From Chelydra serpentina (Eukaryota; Chordata; Testudines; Chelydridae): a DNA stretch of 64,000 nucleotides. How positions within the stretch are numbered: the first letter of the stretch is position 1; every line of letters starts with the position of its first letter. Positions 46,896 through 58,100 of the stretch are shown piece by piece. The notes beneath the pieces are model-generated. The model was not told the origin of the DNA, ran no database searches, and saw nothing but the letters and a program-made list of their open reading frames with translations. A program made the position numbers and the translations under genes. The stretch covers positions 930,001 to 994,000 of the forward strand of contig JBAIAC010000018.1 in assembly GCA_037349315.1 (NCBI GenBank). The letters run 5' to 3'.

Positions 46896-47406
46896 AACCT
46901 TTTCTCTTAGCCAAGCTGTGAGTTGAAACTTCCTTAACCTGTGAAATAGCATTTAGTGGAGAGACTATATTATTTTTCACTAGCCTAGAAAATAATTCTG
47001 TGATTTAAAAAAAATAATCATTGACTGAACAAAATAATTTTATCATTTTAATATGAACTCTGCTTTATGAGGTATCACAAAGGTATTTACTTTTTCTTGT
47101 AAGCAGTGTTCATTATTACTGGGTCAAATCTGGAGGTCTTTTCTCAGTGCCTAGTCTGTTCAGAAGATCAGAACAGTTCACTGTAGAATCAAAGTGCCTC
47201 CCAAGTATCAACAAATAAAAATCAGAATTAAAAATCTCTTCCCCTCACCCCCAGCCTATAGAACAATAAGTGTGGTTATTTTATTGGTGGTTATGTTTGC
47301 TGGTTAACATTTGGTTTGTGTGTAGAAATTACTGAGATAAAACTAGGATGGAGAAATGTATTCCACATTTAGTTCTGAAAACGGTGGCTTGCCTGAATAA
47401 GGACCG
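46896..47406. other. No gene or defined repeat seen
   Basis: AT-rich sequence without open frames of note. Confidence 0.4.
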
Positions 47407-47624
47407 AGGCTTGGTCTGCACCTAAAATTTAAGTCGACTGAGCTCTATTGCTCAGGGGTATGAAAAATACACACCCCTCAGCTTCGCTATAGACACCTGC
47501 ATGTTGACAGAAGAATTCTTCCTTTAATCTAAGCACTCTCTCTTGAGGGGATGGTTTTACTACACGACAGTGGCATAGATGCAGAACTGCAGCTGTAGCG
47601 CTTGTAGTGTAGACATAACACAAG
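47407..47624. mobile_element. Harbinger-like MITE, family B
   Basis: AGGCTTGGTCTGCACC at the left and TTGTAGTGTAGACATAAC at the right. Interior TATTGCTCAGGGGTATGAAA and ACACACCCCTCAGC match the 52513 element. The flanking duplication is lost. Confidence 0.6.
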
Positions 47625-47861
47625 TAACCTGCTTTTGTTAATGCTGTCAAGTACTAGCGATGTGCTCAGTTCAGTTCTTATATCCAGAAAGGCAACCACT
47701 AGCAACAATTAAACACTAAAGCATGGGGAAAAACATGGTGCAGATGCATATGGGTGCAGGTGGGTAGTGTAGATGTACCCTTAGAAATCTTGCAGAAGTG
47801 TTTCCTTGGGAGTGGCTTCCAAATAATAGGGGCTAGTCACACACTGACAGCTAGGGCATTC
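47625..47861. other. Spacer with a MITE end fragment
   Basis: GGTAGTGTAGATGTACCCTTA (47763-47783) is a Harbinger-MITE right end without a matching left end. Confidence 0.4.
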
Positions 47862-47864
47862 TTA

Positions 47865-48115
47865 GGCTGTATCTACACTTACAAGCTTACAGTGTCATAG
47901 CTGTACCGATAGCACTGTGCTGCTGTAAGAGTGCTTGTGTAGTTCTCCCGTCGACATAATGAAACTAGCTCAATGAGCGGCAGCTGTCTCCCACCGACAT
48001 AGCGCTGGGCAAACAAGTGCTTATGCTGGCAAAACTTACGTCACTCGGGTGTGGTTTTTCACACCGCTCAGCAACACAATTTGTTGCCAGCGTAAGTGCT
48101 AGTGTAGCTGTGGCC
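47865..48115. mobile_element. Harbinger-like MITE with TTA duplication
   Basis: 251 bp. Termini GGCTGTATCTACACTTACA and TAGTGTAGCTGTGGCC are imperfect inverted repeats. TTA flanks both sides (47862-47864 and 48116-48118). Interior pairs include TCTCCCGTCGACATA with CTCCCACCGACATAG, and GTGTGGTTTTTCACACCGC, which forms a small hairpin. Confidence 0.82.
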
Positions 48116-48224
48116 TTAGTGTAAGGGCCAGCAAAGAAGAAAGTATGGGGCCAAGAGTAGGAAAAAGATTTTTAATTGAAAGGAACGGTGAAGCATATTG
48201 TTCGTTTGTTTTATCCTTTAGGGT

Positions 48225-48390
48225 GGGCTTTTGAAAAGCAAAAGTGACTTCAGAATACAAATCAATTAAAACTCAACATACTCCTAAGTCACTAGGCACT
48301 TTTGAAATTTCCACCTCAACTTCCCAGTGATTTTTCACTTGATTTGTACTCTTAACTCTCATAGGTGCTTATGAAAATCCCACCATTAGT
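48225..48390. mobile_element. Palindromic MITE relic
   Basis: GGGCTTTTGAAAAGCAAAAG on the left, CCTAAGTCACTAGGCACTTTTG in the centre, and AGGTGCTTATGAAAATCCCACC at the right. It is related to the better-preserved element at 62909. Confidence 0.5.
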
Positions 48391-50344
48391 CAACAGATAT
48401 GAAGTGCAGTCTGCAGTATAAGCCCCTGAAGTTTATAGATACAGGATCCTTAATTGGCTAGATGAAAGTCACTACAAAGTTTAGTCTCCCATGTAGGACA
48501 CTTAGGATACCATTTCTGTCTAACACTATGTGGCAGAACGTGAGATATAATTGAGAAATTAATTTACTTGCGTTTGGAACCCCCATCTGTGGCATTGGAA
48601 TTAATTAAAAAACCTGCCCAGATAGTTATCATACCTGCCACTGATAACAGTAGTAGTGATTTGTTGTTTTAATTGTGGATAAGCATTAATAATTAAATCC
48701 TTACAGCTTTGCATTACAAAATAAATTTATGATGCAGAACCCTGAGGCTAAAATTGAAGGCAATTATACTGTACTACGATAGCAATTTTCTTTTTGTCTT
48801 TACACAGATCTGTGATGAGTGTCCTTTATTTGTTGTGATTTTAAATGAATTTTTGGTGACACTTTTCTAATACAAACAGAGTCCAATTGAAGTTCAAAAT
48901 AAGTCCATCCGGAAATGTCTGAAGACTTTCTTGATATTCAGACTGTGTATTTCACCAGGAGTTTGTTTTCCTCTTAGCCACTTGGTGGCAGTAGGACTCT
49001 TTATAACACAATAAATGTTAATGTAAAATGTGTCCATATTTCTGAGAGTAGAGGATGGCTTGATTTTCTACATAATACTATAAGTAAGCCTTTCAATTAA
49101 AGCATAAATTATGAGCTCCTTATTTTCTACTAATAAGTAAGTGATCATGCTTCAGGAGTATTTAGTGGAAGAAGACATAGCAAAGGTGTTTTGTGGCACA
49201 GAACAGGGGAAGAGAAATTAGGAGATTAGAGTTTCCCAGCACTTGAGGTCCATGACAAGGAAGGCTTTTAGCTTTTATTACTGCTGATACTACTGTCACA
49301 GCCAGGAAGCAGTAAACCTGTGATGTTATGAAAGTGGCAGCATCTTGTTCCAGGGATTGGAAACATGTGAGATCACTCAGCAGTAAAGAACCCTGACAAG
49401 TAACCTCTTGACAAGTCAAATCCTTACGTTAAAGCTCTAAAGGGTCCAGCATCAAGCTTAAAATTTGTAGTGGAGACGCAAGTTGTGTGGCACAGAAGGA
49501 AGTGAGCCCCAAAGCCACTGAACAACTGGTAGGCTAAGTGTTTCTGCCTGTGATGCAGCGAAATGGTGTCTAAGTGATACAACTGACCATATATTTTTCC
49601 TGTGTTTCTGTAAGCAACTAGAAGGAAGAAAAGATGTTTCCTGATTCTTGGATACTGAATTAGTTTATGCATTGGGAGCAACAGTTGTCCCTGTTACAAA
49701 GTGAAGTCCAAAAGTGCATGAAGCCTGTATTTTCCAAAAAGCATAAAATGCAAATTCAAAAAATAATTTCTTTTGTAGAAGATAATCCCTTACAAAATGT
49801 ATTTATTACTGCCATGCTTTTTAAAGTTGAGCTCATTCTCAAATCACATCCTTTATCTAATGTGTACATTAGAGTGCATTATCCAAGGACATTTTCATTA
49901 AAAATATAACATGGTAATCGTAACAAAGGAAAATATCTTTCTTAGTTGGATTTTTAATACTTTCAAACTTCTCAATGCTCAATAACAATACAAATAACAC
50001 ATGAAAAGTGTATTTTGTTGCTGCAGAACATGGGATATGGTTTGTTTTCCGTTCAAATGTACATCATCTCAAAGGGCTTCATAAAAGAATCAGTTAAATG
50101 CTTATAGCACAGTGACTTTGTAAGCAACTGAAGGAGTTGTTTAGTACTCAGAAACCATTTATAACTGCAGTTGTGGGAGACCAGGCAGCCTCCCTCATGA
50201 GGGGATCCTGCGAACATTTTCTTGGATTTCAGATTACATTAACTTGTTTGTATTACAGTAATGCCTTAATACACCACACAGGATCAGGTTCCCAGTTTGC
50301 TAATCCCTCTGCAGACACATGGTAGAAGACTGTCCATGCCCCGA
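48391..50344. other. Unique AT-rich sequence, no gene seen
   Basis: 48590-48780 is dense in TAATTA/ATTAAT words and free of recognisable repeats. Open frames of 80-85 codons (49162-49419, 49424-49681, 49667-49909) lack hallmarks. Confidence 0.4.
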
Positions 50345-50800
50345 AGAACTTAGTCTAAAGAGACAAGAAAGACACACAGTGGGAGAGGAAACAAGCAAAG
50401 AGGGGTGAAGTGATTTCCCTCAGGCCACCCAATAAGGGCTAGTCTACACTTACCGGATAGATGGGAGGCGCTGGATCGATCTTCTGGGTTCGATTTATCG
50501 CGTCTTGTCTAGACGCGATAAATCGAACCAGGAAGTGCTCCCCCGTCGACGCTGGTAATCCAGCTCGACGCGAGGAGTAAGCGCCGTCGACGGGGGAGCC
50601 TGCGCGCCGCGTGTGGACCACAGGTAAGTTCGAACTAAGATACTTCGACTTCAGCTACGTTATTAACGTAGCTGAAGTTGCGTATCTTAGTTCGACATGG
50701 GGGGTTAGTGTAGACCAGCCCTAAGTCGCTGCCAGAAAATGCATTAGAAACCCACTTCTAGTCTAGTGCCAGATCCACGATACCACACTGCATCCAGTTA
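50345..50800 (-). mobile_element. MIR-type SINE split by a hairpin MITE
   Basis: AACTTAGTCTAAAGAGACAA, AGGGGTGAAGTGATTTCCCT and CAGGCCACCCAATAA before the insert, then AGTCGCTGCCAGAAAATGC and TAGTGCCAGATCCACGATAC after it, correspond to a reverse-complemented MIR. The insert is at 50436-50721. Confidence 0.65.
50436..50721. mobile_element. Hairpin MITE, PIF/Harbinger-like, copy 3 of 3
   Basis: 286 bp with termini GGGCTAGTCTACACTTA and TAGTGTAGACCAGCCC, and a clean TAA duplication (50433-50435 and 50722-50724). It is the best-preserved copy: the left stem-loop is perfect over 19 bp (50487-50505 with 50511-50529), and the right compound hairpin spans 50628-50696. GTCGACGGGGGAGCC and its partner CTCCCCCGTCGACG form another inverted pair. 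It is inserted in a MIR. Confidence 0.87.
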
Positions 50801-51884
50801 GAAAACTAGAAGTGAAATTCAAGGATTTAATCTGAGCAAACTCAAAAATTCAAAACAAGGTATAGGAGTTGCCAAGTTTCACCTTTGTTTAATTAGCACA
50901 ATCAAATAAAACTGCAAATTTAATCTGATTCATGGGAGCATAGGTTCATGCAAAAAGCTGACAAGTTTCACTGAAACTTTTAAATGAATATATTCTGAGT
51001 TCTGTAACTTGCAACAAGTCATGCAACATTAAAATGTTGGTTAGAGTTTCATTGCAAACATCTTACAAAGCTTTGCTTAGAACCTGTTTTAAGGGGAGAG
51101 AACATTAGTTGGACACTGCAGTGTTATCCTCTACAGTTTTCAAAAAGGCAAGGAATCTTCAATGTTTCTTGGACTGCTGCCACAGCCAATCAATTAAATG
51201 TTGCTTCTGAAGGATGGCACCTCTGGTAGTGCAACCAATCCTCCCAAACTGAGAGTTGCATTACAGTGTCAGCACTGGGGAGAAGCCCAGGGCTTGGCAT
51301 GGGACTTAAACCCATAGTGTTAAGAGCCAAAGGCAGGAATGCTATCTGCTTAACCATGCAGAAATGCAAAATATAGATACTGGCCAAATTTACAGAACAT
51401 GTTTTATGCTCAGTAAATTTGTGTGGAGTATTTTCGTTTGTATTTAGCATGTTTTGTGAATAGCACCAACATCTTGCATGCCATATCCCAGATTTTTAAA
51501 ACAATGCATGCAAAATCGAGCATGAGACAACTACTACTACACATGCATTGACAGTAGCTGGAAACACACTGCACATGTACATTTTTATGCATGTGTAACT
51601 TTCAGTATCGGGGTCAAAATTGGTAAATAAAGTATACAGTTTACATTGTTTAGAAGTATTTCACCTCTACTGCAACTCAAAGCTGAAAATGATAACTTTT
51701 TGTGCTATACTGTATACTGAAATTGTATAGTGCAAGCTACTTCCACAAGATGTTGTTTGTATCCTGAGAAGTGAAAAAAACACCTTAAATGTTTTAATTT
51801 TTTCCTTGAATCATATGTCTGATCTGAAACCCTTATTACTCAAAGTGCTATCAGACTGGTCTTCCAATGCAGTCTAGCGAAGCT
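50801..51884. other. Unique sequence with a tRNA-like relic
   Basis: On the minus strand, 51365-51285 contains ATGGTTAAGCAGATAGC and then GGGTTTAAGTCCCATG, resembling A and B boxes of a tRNA-derived SINE. No gene is supported. Confidence 0.4.
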
Positions 51885-51950
51885 AACAGGAAGGATGGTC
51901 TTGTGGTTAAAACATGGGATTGGAGCTCAGGATATCTGGATCCCATCACA
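51885..51950 (+). mobile_element. MIR/tRNA-like SINE head
   Basis: GTCTTGTGGTTAAAACATGG and CAGGATATCTGGATCCCAT match the tRNA-like 5' part of MIR-type SINEs. The core is lost. Confidence 0.5.
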
Positions 51951-52510
51951 AATGAAGTGGAGTGCCTTCCAAATATTTTAAAATTGAGGTGGGAGGCGGG
52001 GACATCTCTCTCTTATGTACTACTATCTACTCAACCTGAAGGGAAAATAGCTTGATTAGTTTATAGGGGCTTGTGTGTGTGTGGGTGTAGCGAGTGTGTG
52101 TTTTGTCAGTGTGTGTGAAGAACTTACTGAGAGAATAATAGGTATTGAGCTCTGTCAGTGGTGAGTTTTGTGGCAATATTTAACTCTTGCCAGACTGAAT
52201 TTCACAGTCCAGGCCCAACTCCTTTGAAAATTCTCCCTATGGCACTCCCAAGTTTCCATCTGTTTGTCAACAGTTGTAATTTTTTCAGTGTACCATAGCT
52301 ATCCGAGGAGGTCATTGCCACAAGGATAGTGATCACTCAGCTAGGTCTTTGAATATCAGCCCTTTTTAAAATGCACTTTGTATTTAATGGGGAACCAGTG
52401 CAGGGATCAAAATATAGAAATGATGTGTTCTGATGATCTGTGTTCGTCAGCAGATGGGTTGCTGCATTTTATACCAAAATAAATTTATTCAGGGAGTGTG
52501 GCTTCATTCC
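51951..52510. other. Spacer with a TG-rich tract
   Basis: 52069-52120 is a broken (TG)n tract. No gene or further repeat seen. Confidence 0.4.
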
Positions 52511-52512
52511 TA

Positions 52513-52791
52513 GGCCAGGTCTACACTACAGATCTATATCGGTATAACTAGGTCGCTCAGGGGTGTGAAAAATCCACACCTCTGAGCGACGTAGTGATAC
52601 CTACCTAACCCCCACCACCCCTTCTAGACAGCACCGTGTCAGCGGGAGAGCTTCTCCCGTCGGCACAGCTACCACCTCTTGGGAAGGGGGATTAACTACA
52701 CTGAGGAGAGAAGCTCTCCCATCGGCATAGGAGTGTCTTCACTTAAGCGCTACAGTTGCGCCGATGCAGCGTTTTAAGTGCAGACCTGCCC
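52513..52791. mobile_element. Harbinger-like MITE, family B, best copy
   Basis: Termini GGCCAGGTCTACACTACA and AAGTGCAGACCTGCCC are inverted. Flanks are CTA and TTA, a near-match. A strong internal hairpin, GTCGCTCAGGGGTGTG with CACACCTCTGAGCGAC (52552-52588), lies near the left end, and GAGAGCTTCTCCCGTCGGCA and GAGAAGCTCTCCCATCGGCA form a near-duplicate pair. Confidence 0.78.
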
Positions 52792-52794
52792 TTA

Positions 52795-53860
52795 GATATA
52801 ATGAGTTGCAGGGATCACAGCTGTATAATTATTCCATTTACACATAACCTGGAACAAAATGAACCCCCGAGTGTAGTCATTTGGAGATAGTTCTCTTTCT
52901 GCCTGAGGTTCTCACCCAACTGAGTGTTGTAGGGGCCTGTTGAGTGCAATGTACAAGAAAAATAATTTCTGGCTCTTCATCTGCAGGCTGGACGTACAGT
53001 AGTTATACCATTAGCGGCTGCTTAAAGAGTTGCTTTGCTGTGGCAAAGGCACTGGTTTCTCCATTGTCGTGCATTGGCTTTGCTGTGAGTACACCAGCAA
53101 AGGCATTTAAGAAGCTGCAGTACTATGTAAATATATAACTATTTTCAGTTGAGGTTTGTGAGAGTCTACATAAATAAAGATATGATAATATAATTGTCAG
53201 CATGGTCTCGTTACTTAAGGATGGAGCAAAAGCTTGGTACACCTGTATTCCAAACCCGACGGCTAGTGCCTTTCTCTGGGGCATATGTCAGTTCACCTGT
53301 GTTTCTGAGACTCCACAAATTAAAAATAAAATAAAAACATTGGGATGTTGATTTACCACATAGGAGCATGAAGAAACAATTAATATTTGCAAAATGGGTA
53401 GAAAATATAGAAGGGGGGGTGGGGGAGAATGAAGCATTTTTTATGCAAAGGGTATCCTGTTATCCGGCATAAGGCAAATGAGTTGTCAGCTGGCAAAGTG
53501 TGCATATTTTCCCTGTGAAGCTGGGAATATCAACACTGATGACTCATTACATTTATTTACAGTCTTCTGCATTCATCGTAGTGCAGTATTTACATTGAGT
53601 CCATAATCACCAGACACAAAATAGAAAGTGATCCTCACCGTTTTAATTTACATGTATAGGCTCTGGACATTGAGAATTAGGACTCTACAGGTGCTGGCCA
53701 TGCACTTTCTGCAGGTGTCTTCAACTCAGCACATTGAAAGTACAATCTTAATTCACAGATTCAAAGTTAAACTTCAGAATGTGTATTTCCAGCACCTATG
53801 CCCATCTCCCTTGACTTCTTAGGAGAGAGCCTTAAAAAGAAAAAATTCTTACAAATGTAT
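52795..53860. other. Unique AT-rich sequence, no gene seen
   Basis: G-run at 53412-53425; open frames are at most 64 codons. Confidence 0.4.
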
Positions 53861-54467
53861 TGTGATGGGGTGTATACTCCACCCTGGCAGGGACAAGGTT
53901 AAGGGGAGCTAGAGAGCCCAATTAACCCATTCTGTGTCTCCTGGAGAGGAGAGAGGTAATTAAGCACTCAGCTGGGGTGGTTAGCATACCGGAAGGACTG
54001 CAGGGCAATTGTGGGAGGAGACACAGGAGAATGGTAGTTGGGAGTTTACTCTCGCTGAGCAAAGAGACACTGAGGGGCTTGTAGGAATGAGCTTGTATCT
54101 TGTGACTTTTCCAGAAGGGAGAAGGCGACTCCTAAAGCAGGCCTGGGAGAAGAAAGTCCAGGAAAGAAGTCCTGAGAGTCAGTGGCTCAGGAAGAGCTGG
54201 GCCTCCAGGAAGAAAGACCTTGCAGGACTGTCATAGAGCGAGGAAGGACTCTGCAGAGCCTGGGAAAGATGTGAAGAGTCTGCAGATGACTGGGTCCAGG
54301 GGTAGTGGAAGAATTTTTGTTCCTTTGTGTTTGGACATGGTTAGTGATAGTCCTCTTAGCAGAGAATGATGTCACAGTGCAGACCGCTGGAGGAGGAGGG
54401 TGAAGCAGAGGCGTTGCAACATCAGCTCTTGCCACAAGGAGGCACTGTGGGATTGTGAGACTTCTAT
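53861..54467 (+). mobile_element. ERV LTR-like block
   Basis: Starts TGTGATGGGGTGTATACTCC, the same opening 12 bases as the antisense LTR at 29087. Purine-rich body with CAGAGCCTGGGAAAG and CAAGGAGGCACTGTGGGA near the right end, as in turtle LTRs that I recall. The right terminus and TSD are not clear, so it may be truncated. A 75-codon open frame inside is incidental. Confidence 0.55.
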
Positions 54468-54709
54468 GGTATTTTTTAAGAACATCAATAGAAATATTGA
54501 TCAAAGAAAGAAAGAACCTGGTGCCCTAGCTTGGACACAGGAAGAGTTCTGCTCACCCTCGCTAAGGGCATGACTCAAAGCCAGGTGATGTCAATAGAAA
54601 AACTCCCATTTACTTCAGTGGTTTGGATCAGGACCAACGGCAGGACATCAGAGAGAATAAATATGCAAGTGACTTACACCAGTCTCGCTATCATAGCTAT
54701 GCTCAAAGG

Positions 54710-55093
54710 CAGTGGTCCCCAACGTGGTGCCCGCAGGCGCCATGGTGCCCGCCGGGGCATTTATGTGCGCCCGCCATCAGGGCCGGTGCCAAGGAAGGAA
54801 GAGGAGAGGGGCATCCGCTGGAGATGCGCCGCCACCGAAATGCCGCCGCGCAGCGCTTCCGGCAGATAAGCTCATGCCGAAATGCCGCCGCGCAGCGCTT
54901 CCGGCAGATAAGCTCATGCCGAAATGCCGCCGTGGAGCACTTCCGGCAGATAAGCTCATGCCGAAATGCCGCCGTGGAGCACTTCCGGCGGAGAACCGTT
55001 GCCACCGAAATGCTGCCGTGAAGCGTCACTGCCTGCCACACTCTGATGAAGGGATCAATTTGCTCTTGGCCACAGAAAGGTTGGGGACCACTG
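54710..55093. mobile_element. hAT element with internal 42-bp tandem array
   Basis: 384 bp with inverted termini CAGTGGTCCCCAAC and GTTGGGGACCACTG (perfect over 14 bp) and a perfect 8-bp duplication CTCAAAGG (54702-54709 and 55094-55101). The interior holds a 42-bp tandem array. Open frames of 131-144 codons cross it on both strands because 42 is a multiple of three; there is no transposase. Confidence 0.93.
54835..55046. repeat. 42-bp tandem repeat, about five units
   Basis: CCGAAATGCCGCCG begins units at 54835, 54877, 54919 and 54961 (42-bp steps), and a diverged unit starts at 55005 (44-bp step). Units 1-2 carry CGCAGCGCTTCC and units 3-4 carry TGGAGCACTTCC, indicating pairwise duplication. 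Confidence 0.92.
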
Positions 55094-55101
55094 CTCAAAG
55101 G

Positions 55102-58100
55102 TCTGGTACGAATGAGTCAGCCTTTTTAAGCTCCTCCTTATTCTGATAAATGGTTTAAAATGATAATGGCATGCTTACGTGTTTCCATAGCAATGAATAT
55201 CAATGGGGTGTTTCCGTAAGAGATATGGGTTGCTTTTCTAACACTAGGGGTAAAGTCATTCACATTTGCTTGAATTCAGTTGATAAAAACATTTGGAAGC
55301 TTATCCTGATTTCCTAGATGTACAAGACCAGTATTCAACTGGAAACTTTATAGAACAGATAACTGTTTTCTTAAAATGCAAATTTCAGCATTAGGCTGCT
55401 ATGCTGAAACTCTGTTGTCAGTAGATCATCTCCCAACTGATTTGCCATTGAGGATTCATCCCTGGGGATATAGTCAATTCAGATTAACTGAACGGTGAGA
55501 TTAAAGCCTTTTATTATGTGTGTGAGTTGTGGGTTCTCATCACCTCTGAAATTCAGGGCCTAAATGTAGGGCATAATTTGAACATAGAAGAAATAGCAAC
55601 ACGCTGTTAGCTGAGTTGCAAATGCTAATATGCTTAAACTAAAAGATTGTCATTCACCCATTGCTAAATGAATATAGATACTGTGAGAAACCTATCCAGT
55701 ATGTGTGTATTGTTGATTGTCTATTTATGCTGTGAGTTTTTTGGCCTAGAGACAGTATACACTGAGCACACAGCTGTTAGCAAATAATAAATAATGGAAC
55801 TGATTCAATGACAACTAAAAATTGGGGAGCTCTAAACAATTATATTAAAATATTATTCCAATTAGTACCAGAGGGCTGCATTCCACCCTCCTAAATTAGG
55901 CAGTTGGGGATTATTGGCAAGTAAAAAAAAATCATTACAGTGGCAATCCTTCCTTCTTGGTAGGGAATTGCACAAAAACCTGTCAGTGTTTCCATGACCT
56001 TGAAGATTTTTTGAATTAGTAACTCATTTGGGGGGGTGGGGGGAAACGATAATCAGATTTTTTTTTTTTAATAGTGACCTTATGTTGCTTTCTGTGCTGC
56101 AGATATGTAAGCATGATTTTGAGAAATAGGGATTAGGAATACTTTCTAGTGTAGCTAAATCTAAAAATCTCATGCCAAGGACAGTACACCTCTCAGTTAG
56201 TATAAAAAGCTACCCAGCCGCTTTTATGCAGGTAGCATAATCATCTTTTTGACAGTTCAAATTGTGAACAAGATGACTAATTCAATGACTAGATACAGTA
56301 TACGTTATTTTGTAGCAATCTACAGAGCCTTCAGCAAGGGATGTAATTTGCTTATTAACTGACTATATATTTTCACTTAACACCCCTATAATAGAAAAAG
56401 ACAAAGAAACAGCATATTTTTGTTTAAAAATACGTTATGCCCATTAACGAGATGGAAAGAATTGGATCACTCAAAGAAATATTGCAGGTACCACTTAAAC
56501 TGTAAAGCTGTACAACCAACAAAAATAGCTGAAGACAAATTGAACCAGCTGTTTCACCTTCTCAAGAAATTCAGAGTAAGAGGGTGTAGCCTAGTAAGTA
56601 GAATGGTATAAGGCTCTTGAGCTCCATGTAAATATAACACTGTGACAGCAGAGCTAGTGTGTATATGTCTAACTGAGCTGGGAATTGCCTTTCCCAGCTG
56701 CACTGTTGTTGTATCCTAAGTACATAAATATTTGACAGAAAGAAAAGGGTAAATTGATAGGGAAAACAATTTTAATTTCAAGCATTCAAATGTGTCACAA
56801 GCGATGGGCAACAGTAACAAAGGCTATAAAATGTGTTACAAAAACTCAGAAATGGGGTTGTTGCTTTCCAATCTTGGTACAAGGTTTCTAATTTAAATAA
56901 CTCTTTGGGGTCAAACATTGTTGTATTGCATTCTGTATTGCTGCCGCTGACGGCATTGGAAGCCTGCATAGGATGCTTGGATTCCTCAAGTTCCCACATC
57001 ACTGCCTCTTCATACAATTAGCATTAGGAGCTGAACTTTTTCTACACCAGCATTTTCGTGTCCTCCCTTATACATACTGCCTTCAGAATTAAACAAAGAA
57101 AAGAAAAAAATTTAAAAGAGAAGCTAGGGAAAATATGTTCTGGGGAAAAAAATCTGACATTTGAGGAAAGCCTTTTCTGAAAGAATGATTTAAACCCCTG
57201 TTTACCAGTGAAACGGTTATAGGCCCAAGTTACCATGGAAACAGAAAGAATTCAAATAATATTAGCAACAGCATATCTATTATGGTATTGCATTAACAAT
57301 GCTGTAGTCAAGGGTCACTTGCAGTTTCATGTACAAGCCACTGTTTTCAGTAATTTATAACCAAGAAAGCAAACAATATCACAGACTAGAAACTAGCATT
57401 AAAAACAGAAGTCTCAGTATTCAGTTACTTATTGGGGGGTGGGGGGAGAGGGAGAGGCTCTTCCCTTTGCCAGTTATTAGGGGGAAGCAATTGTATTTAT
57501 TTAAACACATGTAGAAGAATGTACAATATTATATCCATACTCAATCACTGTGAATTCAGTATTAACTCCACATTCACCAGCTACTAGTTGCGGTAGTGTA
57601 AAGGACATGTTTAGAAATGTGTGAACTATTTGAAAATATTTTAGTGAATTGGCCACTGAACTTTGATCTGCCATATCCACACCCCTTTGTTATATTTGCA
57701 TCTCTCAGATATTCATGTGAAAAAAGTTGTGTTTGTATAGATGTTTGTGGAAAATAGATTCTGGACCACATAGTGAACATTTAATTTGTTTACTAAATGA
57801 AAGTGATTGATAATCAGTAGTAGCGGAAGTTTGTCCAAAAAAGAATGCTCTTTCTTGAAAGTGGATGGTCATGGTTTGCCACTAGAATTGGTGATAGGTT
57901 GTGACAATGAGCTGTGCTGGTGGTACCTATGTCAAGATTGCCTTAGTTGTCTCCATGGGGCCTAAATGTGTCTCATTTGCCAGACATCCTCAACCCAGAG
58001 TCACCGCTCTGTCCCTTTTTCATTGTGTGCTGTTCGGCCATAAAAGATAATTCTGTTTCACTCTCTCTTCTAATTAAGACAGTTGCAAAAAAAACCTGGG

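Noticed and set aside
54531..55146. Open frames of 60-144 codons with regular peptide repeats
   Set aside because: The 42-bp array in a hAT element gives an apparent 14-residue repeat on both strands. Composition, not coding, explains it.
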